Positions 16,680 through 24,730 are shown, numbered from the stretch's first letter. The stretch: 36,458 nucleotides of DNA from an uncultured Collinsella sp. (GCA_934630735.1 CAKTWK010000020.1:1-36458); one strand, 5' to 3'. Notes: generated from the letters alone by a model not told the origin. Translations and numbers: made by a program.

Positions 16680-17456
16680 TTGCCTCGATGCGCCCGCGCC
16701 GTTTCGCTCACCGGCTACTACCACGTCTTTGACCGTGGCAACTCCAAACAGATTATTTTTGAAGATGACTCCGACCGCTATCGTTTCTTATCGGATATCT
16801 CGGACAGGTTCGCGCGCCATGACGTGGCGGTGTTGGCCTGGTGCCTTATGGACAATCACTTCCATTTGATGGTTGATGACCCATTTGACAACCTTTCAAA
16901 GGCAATGCAGTGCGCACTGACGGCGTATGCTAAGTATTTCAATGGGAAAACGGGGAGAACGGGCCACCTGTTTGATAATCGCTATTCGCGGGTCGCGATT
17001 GAGTCGGACACGCAGGCAGTGCAGCTGCTCGATTATATCCATCTCAATCCCGTAAAAGGCGCGCTAGACTCACTCGAAGCGTACCGTTGGTCAAGCTATA
17101 AGGCATATCAGCTGGGCTACGATCCCTTTGACATCTGCGATGCGGCCCCCATGCTCGATATTGTCGGGGGTTCCCGTCGTTATTGCGAGCATCTTAAGGA
17201 AGTTGCCGGGCGGATCTGGTCAGTGGAGGTTCTTCCACGCCGCCGGATCCCCGATGAGGAAGCCCTTTCCGTTGCGCGCGAAGTCCTGCCGAGCATAGAT
17301 CCTGCGCTGCTCAAGGCCCTGCCTCGCCCCGAACGCGATGCCTGTCTGCTGAGGCTTAGGCGGGCACATCTCACGGTCAAGCAAATTGCTCGTATCACCG
17401 GCATCGGCGCTACAAGTGTGACCAAGGCCACTGCAGGCTGGAACGAGGCAGCGTGA
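16680..17456 (+). CDS. REP-associated tyrosine transposase (Y1/HUH, TnpA_REP type)
   Basis: Single-strand transposase of the IS200-like superfamily that nicks and joins at REP hairpins. The 258-residue product opens with the family pattern PRCARAVS...YYHVFDRGN. It has the HUH metal motif NHFHLMV (about residue 60) and the catalytic Tyr in the LLDYIHLNPVKGAL helix (about 120-125). A C-terminal helix-turn-helix-like segment (LTVKQIARITGIGATSV) follows, as in many RAYTs. TTG at 16680 is chosen because AAAGGAG (16668-16674) lies five bases upstream and the conserved N-terminus starts there. An in-frame ATG at 16617 would add 21 unconserved residues. The frame is intact, so the enzyme may be active. 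It is flanked by matching inverted repeats. Confidence 0.92.
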   Translation: MPRCARAVSLTGYYHVFDRGNSKQIIFEDDSDRYRFLSDISDRFARHDVAVLAWCLMDNHFHLMVDDPFDNLSKAMQCALTAYAKYFNGKTGRTGHLFDNRYSRVAIESDTQAVQLLDYIHLNPVKGALDSLEAYRWSSYKAYQLGYDPFDICDAAPMLDIVGGSRRYCEHLKEVAGRIWSVEVLPRRRIPDEEALSVAREVLPSIDPALLKALPRPERDACLLRLRRAHLTVKQIARITGIGATSVTKATAGWNEAA

Positions 17457-17487
17457 GGCAGGGGGCGAATCGCTGCCGGCATGCGTC

Positions 17488-17540
17488 ATGTCTGTCCCCA
17501 ATGCGTGAAAACACTCATCTAAGTCTGTCCACAATGAGTG
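17488..17540 (+). repeat. Right REP-like end
   Basis: Inverted copy of 16491-16543 with 45 of 53 bases identical. It holds ATGCGTG, CACTCAT (17512-17518) and ATGAGTG (17534-17540), so the same alternative hairpins can form, one with a mismatch. Confidence 0.8.
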
Positions 17541-17541
17541 C

Positions 17542-17574
17542 AAAAAGGCGCCCTCCGTAGGGGAGGACGCCTTT
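17542..17574. terminator. Terminator of rpmB (bidirectional)
   Basis: AAAGGCG (17544-17550) pairs with CGCCTTT (17568-17574), with CCTCC/GGAGG pairing inside. On the - strand a run of five Ts follows the stem, so it ends rpmB; it can also stop the convergent transposase transcript. Confidence 0.85.
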
Positions 17575-17642
17575 GGTAAGTTCTATGTGAACGCGAGGTC
17601 TTTGACCCGGAGAGTCCGAGGTACTTGTTGGTAAGACCTTAT

Positions 17643-17831
17643 TTAGGAGCGCGCAACCTTGCCGGACTTGAGGCAGGTGGAGCAAACGTTCATCTTGCGA
17701 CGGTGACCATCGACGACGACGTAGACGCGCTGGATGTTGGGGCGGAACTTACGGTTGGTGACGCGGTGAGAGTGGCTGATGGAGCGACCGGCAACGGGGT
17801 GCTTACCGCAAACTTCGCAAACTTTGGACAT
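17643..17831 (-). CDS. rpmB: 50S ribosomal protein L28, zinc-ribbon form
   Basis: Large-subunit protein of 62 residues. It begins MSKVCEVCGKHPVAG and has HSHRVTNRKFRPN in the middle. Two cysteine pairs (CEVC and CSTC) make it the zinc-binding C+ version of L28. Start ATG at 17831 has GGAGG upstream on the - strand; longer forms starting up to 17903 add an unrelated N-terminus. It stands alone, with its own promoter and a terminator downstream. The 68 bases between terminator and stop hold only a possible AGGTCTT/AAGACCT pairing. Confidence 0.95.
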   Translation of the reverse strand: MSKVCEVCGKHPVAGRSISHSHRVTNRKFRPNIQRVYVVVDGHRRKMNVCSTCLKSGKVARS

Positions 17832-17885
17832 AACTGACCCTCCTTGGGCGACAAACGAACATGTCGCGTTAACAAACAAGCCTGA

Positions 17886-17894
17886 ACTATAGCA
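17886..17894 (-). promoter_or_regulatory. Predicted extended -10 promoter of rpmB
   Basis: The - strand reads TGC-TATAGT, identical to the rpsT promoter element at 30573-30581. No good -35 is present. Transcription would start near 17879. Confidence 0.6.
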
Positions 17895-17901
17895 CAGAAG
17901 C

Positions 17902-17932
17902 ATATCTCTGTGCGCAATCTACACAGAGATAT
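17902..17932. repeat. Perfect palindrome over the rpmB promoter upstream region
   Basis: ATATCTCTGTG (17902-17912) and CACAGAGATAT (17922-17932) are exact inverted copies with a nine-base spacer. The repeat covers the position of the rpmB -35, as expected for an operator. I do not recognise the motif. Confidence 0.6.
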
Positions 17933-18122
17933 TTCTCTTTTGGCGATAGTGCCCACGCCACGGCCCTGGACGTAGATCCGATTTGCGTGCAGCAGAGGGG
18001 ATTATGCCAGCTCGCAACAAGGTTTTCAAGCGCGTCCCACAAATATATATAGGTTTATGGAGCGATTGGCTCCGTTTACGGATTGACAAGTATTTATGCT
18101 CGCAATTGAGCCCGATGTTGGC
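17933..18122. other. Intergenic stretch without recognised gene
   Basis: Lies between the divergent rpmB and pyrR. A TTGACA at 18083-18088 has no -10 at proper distance. I see no coding region or RNA gene here. Confidence 0.5.
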
Positions 18123-18130
18123 TACACTAT
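18123..18130 (+). promoter_or_regulatory. Possible -10 region of the pyr operon
   Basis: TACACTAT lies about 20 bases before the first attenuator hairpin, so a transcript starting near 18135 would contain the whole leader. The -35 is unclear. Confidence 0.4.
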
Positions 18131-18146
18131 GCCTTGACCATTAAAG

Positions 18147-18244
18147 GGGTACGAGATACCCACATGGAATTACATAGCTGTCAATGAGCAGTACTTCCTG
18201 TGGGTGTCTGGTTCCGCTTTGAGCGGTCGGGCATCTATTTTTTT
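18147..18244 (+). promoter_or_regulatory. pyr operon attenuator leader (PyrR-type)
   Basis: Three alternative RNA hairpins can be drawn. GGGTA (18147-18151) pairs with TACCC (18157-18161) around CGAGA. GATACCCACA (18155-18164) pairs with TGTGGGTGTC (18199-18208), with one G-U pair, as an antiterminator. The terminator pairs 18203-18217 with 18223-18235, including G-U pairs and a two-base bulge, followed by seven Ts. The first hairpin blocks the antiterminator, and the antiterminator blocks the terminator. This is the logic known for PyrR: UMP-bound PyrR would hold the first hairpin and let the terminator form. Confidence 0.8.
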
Positions 18245-18271
18245 GACTGTGTCAGCAGTCAAGACATGTGA

Positions 18272-18868
<597 letters not shown>

Positions 18869-18872
18869 TACC

Positions 18873-19817
18873 GTGGCGTTCAACCATAAGCACCTGATCG
18901 ACATTACCGAGTACTCCGAAGAGGACATCAAGCTCATCCTCGAGACCGCCAAGGCGTTCTCCGAGGTCAACGAGCGTGCCATCAAGAAGGTCCCCACGCT
19001 CAAGGGTAAGACAATCGTCAACATGTTCAATGAGCCCTCGACGCGTACCCGCAGCTCCTTCGAGCTCGCCGAGAAGCGTCTTTCGGCCGACAGCCTCAAC
19101 TTCGGCGGCTCCTCGACCTCCACGGTCAAGGGCGAGAGCCTCGTCGATACCGTCGAGACCCTCAACGCCTACAAGATCGATTGCATCGTCGTGCGCGACA
19201 AGCATGCCGGTGCTCCCTACATCGTTACGCAGAATTCGCCCGCGAGTGTTATCTGCGCCGGTGACGGTAAGCACAACCACCCCACGCAGGCCCTGCTCGA
19301 CCTGTACACCATCTGGGAGCACAAGGGTGACTTCCACGGTCTGAAGGTCGCCGTCGTCGGCGACATCGCCCACTCCCGCGTTTGCGGCTCGCTGATCCCC
19401 GCGTTGAAGATCATGGGCTGCGAGACCTACGCCGTCGCCCCCGGCACGCTGCTGCCGCCGGCGCCCGATGTTCTGGGCTGCGACCACGTGACGAGCGATC
19501 TCGATTCCGTCCTGCCCGAGCTGGACGTCGTCTACATGCTGCGCGTGCAGCAGGAGCGCCTCGAGGGTGCCCCGTTCCCGACCATTCGCGAGTACCACAA
19601 GCTCTTCGGCCTGACCAAGGACCGTGAGAAGCTCATGAAGCCCGACGCGATCATTTGCCACCCGGGCCCCATCAACCGCGGCGTCGAGTTCGACTCATAT
19701 ATGGCCGACCACCCGCAACGCTCCGTCATCCTGGAGCAGGTCTACGCCGGTATCTGCGTGCGTATGGCTATCCTGTATCTGCTGCTTGGAGGTGCCGATA
19801 ATGGCCTTGCTTCTTAA
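18873..19817 (+). CDS. pyrB: Aspartate carbamoyltransferase catalytic subunit
   Basis: Joins carbamoyl phosphate and aspartate to give carbamoyl aspartate, the committed step of UMP synthesis. The 314 residues contain the carbamoyl-phosphate loop EPSTRTRSSFE (about 50-60), HPTQALLDLYTI, the MLRVQQER loop and HPGPINRGVE. I prefer GTG at 18873, ten bases after GGGAGG (18857-18862); GTG at 18861 lies in that site and would overlap pyrR. No regulatory subunit PyrI is nearby, so it probably works without one, as in Bacillus. Its last 17 bases overlap pyrC. Confidence 0.96.
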   Translation: MAFNHKHLIDITEYSEEDIKLILETAKAFSEVNERAIKKVPTLKGKTIVNMFNEPSTRTRSSFELAEKRLSADSLNFGGSSTSTVKGESLVDTVETLNAYKIDCIVVRDKHAGAPYIVTQNSPASVICAGDGKHNHPTQALLDLYTIWEHKGDFHGLKVAVVGDIAHSRVCGSLIPALKIMGCETYAVAPGTLLPPAPDVLGCDHVTSDLDSVLPELDVVYMLRVQQERLEGAPFPTIREYHKLFGLTKDREKLMKPDAIICHPGPINRGVEFDSYMADHPQRSVILEQVYAGICVRMAILYLLLGGADNGLAS

Positions 19818-21090
19818 GAATGCCCACGTCGTCGACCCGTCCGTCGAGCTTGACGGTGTCGTTGACGTCCTGATTGACGGCGACAAGATCGCCGAGGTCG
19901 GCGAGAACCTCGCCGCCGAGGGAGCCGAGGTCCGCGACCTTTCCGGTAAGTACCTCGTCCCCGGCCTGGTGGACATGCACGTCCACCTGCGCGAGCCCGG
20001 TTACGAGGTCAAAGAGGACATCGAGAGCGGCACCCGCGCAGCTGCCAAGGGCGGCTTCACCGGCGTGTGCGCCATGCCCAACACCGATCCCGTTACCGAT
20101 AACGGTACCGTCGTTGAGTTCGTCAAGTCCCGCGCTGCCGAGGTCGGCCACTGCCGCGTCTATCCTTCTGGCGCCATGACCCGCGGTCTTAAGGGCGAGG
20201 CTATGTCCGAGATGGGCGATATGGTTGCCCACGGCGCCGTCGCCTTCACCGACGACGGTCGCGGCGTGCAGGGTGCGGGCATGCTCCGTCGCTGCATGGA
20301 CTACGGCAAGATGTTCGGCAAGGTCTTTATGAGCCATTGCCAGGACGAGGACCTGGTCGGTCACGGTCAGATCAACGAGGGCAAGGTCTCTACCCGTCTG
20401 GCCCTCGAGGGCTGGCCGGCGGCAGGCGAGGAGCTGCAGATCGCTCGCGATATCGAGATCGCCAAGCTGACCGGTGCCAAGTTGCACATCCAGCACATCT
20501 CCACCGCCCATGGCCTGGAGCTCGTGCGTGCCGGTAAGGCCGCTGGCGTGCAGGTCACCTGCGAGGCCACCCCGCACCACATGTTCCTGACCGAGAACGA
20601 CCTGGACGAGACCTACAACACCTCGCTCAAGGTCAATCCGCCGCTGCGTACCGAGGAGGACGCCGAAGCTATCCGTCAGGGCGTCATCGACGGCACCGTC
20701 GACGCCATCGTCACCGACCACGCTCCCCATACTCCGTGGGAGAAGGCCCGCGAGTTCGAGCTTGCGCCCTTTGGCATGATCGGCCTCGAGACCTCGCTGT
20801 CGCTTGTGCTCACCGAGCTGGTCAACACGGGCAAGATGAGCATGGGCCGCATGGTCGAGCTCATGGCCATCAAGCCGCGTGAGATCTTGGGTCTGGACCA
20901 GGTTCAAGTCAAGGCGGGCTCCGTTGCCGACCTGACCGTGTTCGATCCCGCTGCTACCTGGACGGTCGGCGAGGACGGTTACGAGTCGCGTGCCGAGAAC
21001 TCCGGTTTTGCCGGCCGCACGCTCACCGGTCGTGCCACCGATGTGTTTGTCGGCGGTAAGCAGACGCTTGCCGACGGCTGCATCTGCTAG
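19801..21090 (+). CDS. pyrC: Dihydroorotase, class I
   Basis: Closes carbamoyl aspartate to dihydroorotate; amidohydrolase fold with a zinc centre. The 429 residues fit the long class I form. The metal motif DMHVHLREPG lies near residue 60, a bridging-metal region follows, and TDHAPHT near 305 holds a conserved Asp and His. ATG at 19801 has GGAGG (19787-19791) nine bases upstream, inside the end of pyrB, so translation is coupled. Class I enzymes often associate with aspartate carbamoyltransferase; any complex here is inference. Confidence 0.96.
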   Translation: MALLLKNAHVVDPSVELDGVVDVLIDGDKIAEVGENLAAEGAEVRDLSGKYLVPGLVDMHVHLREPGYEVKEDIESGTRAAAKGGFTGVCAMPNTDPVTDNGTVVEFVKSRAAEVGHCRVYPSGAMTRGLKGEAMSEMGDMVAHGAVAFTDDGRGVQGAGMLRRCMDYGKMFGKVFMSHCQDEDLVGHGQINEGKVSTRLALEGWPAAGEELQIARDIEIAKLTGAKLHIQHISTAHGLELVRAGKAAGVQVTCEATPHHMFLTENDLDETYNTSLKVNPPLRTEEDAEAIRQGVIDGTVDAIVTDHAPHTPWEKAREFELAPFGMIGLETSLSLVLTELVNTGKMSMGRMVELMAIKPREILGLDQVQVKAGSVADLTVFDPAATWTVGEDGYESRAENSGFAGRTLTGRATDVFVGGKQTLADGCIC

Positions 21091-21110
21091 CATAGCCTTA
21101 TCGCTTTTGT

Positions 21111-21135
21111 GCGCGGCGCCCTTGCGGTGCCGCGC
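21111..21135 (+). other. Intra-operon hairpin between pyrC and pyrK
   Basis: A ten-pair stem, GCGCGGCGCC with GGTGCCGCGC (one G-U), is followed by TTTCTGTT. It may act as a weak terminator or a stabilising element that sets the pyrKDF level; the T-run is poor. Confidence 0.5.
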
Positions 21136-21182
21136 TTTCTGTTCGCCTGAACCATGCAACCGCATGGGGGATTGGAGCGTCT

Positions 21183-21974
21183 ATGCCCACACCTTCCACT
21201 GCACGCATGCACGACTTCGAGGTCGTCTCGAACCAGGAGATCGCCGACGGCATCTTCTCGCTCGTTATCTCGGCCCCCAAGCTTGCAAGTGCGCTCAAGC
21301 CCGGTCAGTTCGTGAATATCGCCGTGCCGGGCGATGCTTCCTCGCTGCTTCGCGTGCCCCTGAGCTTCTATCGCGCCGACGCCGAGGCCGGCACCGTCGA
21401 GCTGTGGTACGCCGTCGTGGGCGATGATACCCGTCGTCTGTCGCAGATGGCCCCTGGCTCCACCTCCAACTTGCTGGGCCCCGGCGGCCGCGGCTGGCTT
21501 GTGCCCGAGGGCACCAGGAAGGCGCTGCTCGTGGCGGGCGGCATCGGTGTTCCGCCCGTGCTCTGCCTGGCTGACTTGCTTGCCGAGCAGGGTGTGACCG
21601 TCGACGTGTGCCTGGGCTTTGGCACCGCGTCCAAGGCCGTGGGCATCGATGAGTTCCGCGCGCTGGGTGCCACGGTCAACGTGTGCACCGACGACGGCTC
21701 GTTGGGCACGCATGACTTTTGCACCGATCCTGCCGCCGAGCTGCTCGGCGAGGGCGGTTACGACTACGTCGCCAGCTGTGGTCCCGCCGTCATGATGAAG
21801 AAGGTCGCCGCCGCTGCCGCGGAGGCCGGCGCGTACTGCGAGGTGTCGCTCGAGCGCATGATGAGCTGCGGCTTTGGCGCCTGCAACACCTGCAATGTCG
21901 AGACGGTCGACGGTATGAAGGGCGCCTGCATGTGCGGCCCCGTGTTCGATGCTTCCAAGGTGGTGGTCTTCTAG
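21183..21974 (+). CDS. pyrK: Dihydroorotate dehydrogenase electron-transfer subunit
   Basis: FAD and [2Fe-2S] protein that passes electrons from dihydroorotate, via PyrD, to NAD+. The 263 residues hold an FAD-binding barrel with RVPLSFYRAD (about 59-68) and a nucleotide-binding GGIGVPPVLCLADLL region (about 119-133). The C-terminal cluster loop is MMSCGFGACNTC followed by CMCGPVF. ATG at 21183 has GGAG upstream. Pairing with pyrD defines the class 1B, NAD-linked enzyme suited to anaerobic life. Confidence 0.96.
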   Translation: MPTPSTARMHDFEVVSNQEIADGIFSLVISAPKLASALKPGQFVNIAVPGDASSLLRVPLSFYRADAEAGTVELWYAVVGDDTRRLSQMAPGSTSNLLGPGGRGWLVPEGTRKALLVAGGIGVPPVLCLADLLAEQGVTVDVCLGFGTASKAVGIDEFRALGATVNVCTDDGSLGTHDFCTDPAAELLGEGGYDYVASCGPAVMMKKVAAAAAEAGAYCEVSLERMMSCGFGACNTCNVETVDGMKGACMCGPVFDASKVVVF

Positions 21975-22897
21975 TGGGTACCGTGAACATGGCCGTCGAT
22001 TTCGGCGGCGTCAAGATGCAGAACCCCATCAACACCGCAGCCGGTACCTTTGGCTACGGTTGGCAGTTCCAGAACTTCTTTGATGTCTCCCAGCTGGGTG
22101 CCATCACCACCAAGGGCTGCGCTGCCGAGCCCTGGCCCGGCAATCCCGCACCCCGCATGGCCGAGATCCCCGGCGGCATGATCAATTCCGTGGGCCTTCA
22201 GAACCCCGGTGTGGCCGCTTTCGCCCGCGAGTCCGGTCCGTGGCTCGAGCAGCTCTCCAAGGACGGCTGCCAGGTCATCTGCCAGGTTGCCGGTCATTCC
22301 GTGGACGAGTTTGTCCGTGCGCTCGAGATGTATGTCGAGCTGTGCCCCTGGGCTGCCGGCTATGAGATCAACGTGAGCTGCCCCAACATTGCCGCCGGCG
22401 GTGCCGCCATGGGCTCCACGCCCGAAGGCGCTTCTGGCGTCATGGCCGCCTGCCGCAAGGTGACCGACAAGCCGCTGTTCGTAAAGATGGCTCCGGTCAA
22501 CGTTGCCGAGATCGCCAAGGCTCTCGAGGCCGCCGGTGCCGATGGCCTTTCCGTCATCAACTCCATCCAGGGTATGGCCATCGACGTCCACACCCGCAAG
22601 TCCCGCGTGGCCAAGCCCAAGGGCGGCCTTTCGGGCCCGCTGTGCCACCACATCGCCGTGCGCATGGTCTGGGAGGTTGCCCAGGCCGTCGATATCCCCA
22701 TCAACGGCGTCGGCGGCGTCATGACCGGAGAGGACGCGGCCGAGTTTATCCTGGCTGGCGCTACCTGCGTGTCGGTCGGTATGGCCAACTTCGTCGATCC
22801 GTGCGCCTCGATCAAGATCGCGCACGAGCTCGAGGCCTGGGCCGAGTCCCAGGGTGTGAAGGACATCAACGAGCTGGTAGGTGCTTTCGAATGCTAG
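21974..22897 (+). CDS. pyrD: Dihydroorotate dehydrogenase class 1B catalytic subunit
   Basis: FMN enzyme oxidising dihydroorotate to orotate. About 307 residues: AAGTFGYGW near the N-terminus binds FMN, INVSCPNIAAGG (about 133-144) holds the active-site Cys typical of class 1, and NGVGGVMTGEDAAEF forms the C-terminal phosphate site. The start may be GTG 21974, sharing one base with the pyrK stop and preceded by AAGGTGG nine bases away, or GTG 21986 or ATG 21989; the protein core is unaffected. The stop overlaps the start of pyrF. Confidence 0.95.
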   Translation: MGTVNMAVDFGGVKMQNPINTAAGTFGYGWQFQNFFDVSQLGAITTKGCAAEPWPGNPAPRMAEIPGGMINSVGLQNPGVAAFARESGPWLEQLSKDGCQVICQVAGHSVDEFVRALEMYVELCPWAAGYEINVSCPNIAAGGAAMGSTPEGASGVMAACRKVTDKPLFVKMAPVNVAEIAKALEAAGADGLSVINSIQGMAIDVHTRKSRVAKPKGGLSGPLCHHIAVRMVWEVAQAVDIPINGVGGVMTGEDAAEFILAGATCVSVGMANFVDPCASIKIAHELEAWAESQGVKDINELVGAFEC

Positions 22898-23607
22898 AGA
22901 CCGATGCCCGCGACCGCGTTATCGTCGCCCTCGACTGCGACCGTGAACGTGCGCTCGAGCTCGCCCATGAGCTTTCGGGCCATGCCGCCTGGCTCAAGGT
23001 GGGTATGACGCTCTATTACGCCGAGGGTCCCGAGATCGTCAAAACGTTCAAGGATCTGGGCTTTAAGGTCTTCCTCGACCTTAAGTTCCATGATATTCCG
23101 CATCAGGTGCGCGGTGCCGCTCGCTCGGCCTCGCTTGCCGGTGCCGACTTGCTTTCGGTTCACGGCTTGGGTTCGGGTGCTATGCTCGCCGCCTGCCGCG
23201 AGGGTGCTGAGGAGGCGCGCGAGGATCGAGCCAAGCTCGTCGCCATTACCGTGCTTACGAGCATGAATCAGGATGCGTTGAGCGAGATCGGCGTCGAGTC
23301 GCCCGTTGCCGAGGAGGCCGCCCGTCTGGCAAAACTCGCCCAGGCCAACGGTATCGACGGCATCGTGTGCTCGCCGATGGAGGCTCATGACATGCGTGAG
23401 CTGCTGGGCCCCGATGCGCTGATTGTGACCCCGGGCGTGCGTCCGGTTGGTGCTGCGCTGGGCGATCAGTCCCGCGTGGCCACGCCTTCCCAGGCTATCG
23501 AGCGCGGCGCGAGCCATATCGTGGTGGGCCGCCCCATTACCGGCGCCGACGATCCGGTTGCCGCGTTTGACGCCATCGTTGCCGAGCTGGTCGAAAACGT
23601 CGCGTAA
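22891..23607 (+). CDS. pyrF: Orotidine 5'-phosphate decarboxylase
   Basis: Last step to UMP: removes CO2 from OMP. The 238 residues form a TIM barrel beginning RVIVALDCD, with the catalytic FLDLKFHDIPHQV (about 61-73) carrying the Lys and Asp array. VTPGVRPVGAALGDQSRVATP and VVGRPITGADDP follow near the C-terminus. It overlaps pyrD by seven bases. Orotate phosphoribosyltransferase (pyrE), the step before it, is not in the window. The operon ends at the hairpin at 23653-23718. Confidence 0.96.
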   Translation: MLETDARDRVIVALDCDRERALELAHELSGHAAWLKVGMTLYYAEGPEIVKTFKDLGFKVFLDLKFHDIPHQVRGAARSASLAGADLLSVHGLGSGAMLAACREGAEEAREDRAKLVAITVLTSMNQDALSEIGVESPVAEEAARLAKLAQANGIDGIVCSPMEAHDMRELLGPDALIVTPGVRPVGAALGDQSRVATPSQAIERGASHIVVGRPITGADDPVAAFDAIVAELVENVA

Positions 23608-23652
23608 AAGATTCCCTCAAGTCACCACTTTTGGGTCTCATTAGCACAAATT

Positions 23653-23718
23653 AGCCCCTGTGCCTGCGAAAACTTTCCCATCCTTTGTGTGGAATCGCAG
23701 GTCGGGGGCTCTTCTTTT
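23653..23718 (+). terminator. Terminator of the pyr operon
   Basis: AGCCCC (23653-23658) pairs with GGGGCT (23705-23710), and CCTGCGA (23663-23669) with TCGCAGG (23695-23701), separated by a small internal loop. CTTCTTTT follows. Confidence 0.8.
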
Positions 23719-23729
23719 AGCGCGATATA

Positions 23730-23758
23730 TTGCACTTTTTGCGGGTATCGTCTAACCT
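23730..23758 (+). promoter_or_regulatory. Predicted promoter of mihF-gmk-rpoZ-thiI
   Basis: TTGCAC (23730-23735) and TAACCT (23753-23758) are 17 bases apart. An alternative -10, TATCGT at 23746-23751, is preceded by CGGG like several other promoters in this window. Confidence 0.45.
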
Positions 23759-23773
23759 ATGGAGCCGCGATTG

Positions 23774-23805
23774 GGCATTTTGTACGTTTTACGTGCTAAA
23801 ATGCC
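23774..23805. repeat. Inverted repeat in the mihF leader region
   Basis: GGCATTTT (23774-23781) and AAAATGCC (23798-23805) are perfect inverted copies around 16 bases. It could be an operator or a leader hairpin. Confidence 0.45.
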
Positions 23806-23846
23806 AAATATTGAATCAGATATAACCCAACTATTTGGAGGTACGA

Positions 23847-24155
23847 ATGGCACTCCCTCAGCTTACCGATGAGCAGCGCAAGCAGGCTCTTGAGAAGGCT
23901 GCCGCCGCACGTCACGCTCGCGCAGAGCTCCGTGAGCAGATCAAGAAGGGCGAGAAGTCCCTCGAGTCCGTGCTCAACTCCGATGACCCCATTGCTTCCC
24001 GCATGAAAGTTTCCACCCTCATCGAGTCTCTCCCCGGTTATGGCAAGGCCAAGGCCGCCAAGATCATGGAGGAGCTCGGCATCTCCGCTACCCGTCGCGT
24101 CCAGGGCCTTGGCGTCCGTCAGCGCGAGCAGCTCCTCGAGCAGCTGACCAAATAA
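23847..24155 (+). CDS. mihF: Actinobacterial integration host factor (mIHF/sIHF)
   Basis: Small nucleoid-associated protein that bends DNA; unrelated in fold to the HU-like IHF of Proteobacteria. The 102 residues have a long basic N-terminal helix and a helix-two-turns-helix module around LIESLPGYGKAKAAKIMEELGI (about 58-79), then RRVQGLGVRQREQL. ATG at 23847 lies five bases after GGAGG (23837-23841). The order mihF-gmk-rpoZ is widely conserved in Actinobacteria and is one of the best clues to the phylum. Confidence 0.92.
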   Translation: MALPQLTDEQRKQALEKAAAARHARAELREQIKKGEKSLESVLNSDDPIASRMKVSTLIESLPGYGKAKAAKIMEELGISATRRVQGLGVRQREQLLEQLTK

Positions 24156-24725
24156 GTGAGCGCTCAGGATTCAAAGCTCTTTGTGATTTCTGGACCGTCA
24201 GGCGCGGGCAAGGGCACGCTCGTCACTCGTGTGCGCGAGCGTCGCTCTAACCTGGGCCTGACGGTTTCGGCTACCACGCGAGCCCCACGCAAAGGCGAGG
24301 TCGATGGCGTCAATTACTTTTTCCTGACGCGCGAGGAGTTCGACCGCCGCGTGGCAAACGGTGAGTTTGTTGAGTGGGCCGAGGTCCACGGTAACTGCTA
24401 CGGCACGTTGGTGAGCGAGGTTCAGTCCAAGCTCGCCTCTGGTTCGTCTCTCATCTTGGAGATCGATGTCCAGGGTGCCCTGCAGGTTAAGGAGCGTTTC
24501 CCCGAGGCCGTGCTGATCTTTATCAAGCCACCCTCGCTCGAGGTGCTCCGCGAGCGTCTGGTCGGTCGCGGTACCGAGACGCCCGAGACAATCGAGCTGC
24601 GTATGGCAAACGCCGCCCATGAGCTTGCCCTTGCCGACCGCTACGACGACGTCGTGGTGAATGACGATCTCGACCGCGCGACCGACGAGCTCGTTCGCGT
24701 TCTCGATATGCATGAAAGGATCTGA
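24156..24725 (+). CDS. gmk: Guanylate kinase
   Basis: Phosphorylates GMP to GDP with ATP. The 189 residues have the P-loop GPSGAGKGT (about 13-21), the STTRAPRKGEVDG-like GMP-binding stretch (here TTRAPRKGEVDGVNY) and EIDVQGALQVK. The GTG start directly follows the mihF stop with no strong ribosome binding site, so translation is probably coupled. It lies between mihF and rpoZ. Confidence 0.96.
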   Translation: MSAQDSKLFVISGPSGAGKGTLVTRVRERRSNLGLTVSATTRAPRKGEVDGVNYFFLTREEFDRRVANGEFVEWAEVHGNCYGTLVSEVQSKLASGSSLILEIDVQGALQVKERFPEAVLIFIKPPSLEVLRERLVGRGTETPETIELRMANAAHELALADRYDDVVVNDDLDRATDELVRVLDMHERI

Positions 24726-24730
24726 GGTCC

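Larger units (their letters stand above)
16491..17540 (+). mobile_element. RAYT transposase unit with inverted REP ends
   Basis: A 1,050-bp unit made of one Y1/HUH transposase gene flanked by two 53-base repeats in inverted orientation that differ at 8 positions. No target-site duplication is seen, as expected for single-strand HUH transposases. It sits between adhE and rpmB, bounded by the adhE palindrome and the rpmB terminator. REP-associated tyrosine transposases are known to act on short palindromic repeats scattered in the genome. Confidence 0.85.

Noticed and set aside
16491..17540. CRISPR array or phage attachment sites
   Set aside because: The repeats are only two, inverted, and flank a HUH transposase; no spacers or integrase-type core duplication are seen.
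18083..18088. TTGACA as -35 of the pyr operon
   Set aside because: The bases 16-18 downstream (around 18105-18112) do not resemble a -10, and TACACT is 34 bases away.
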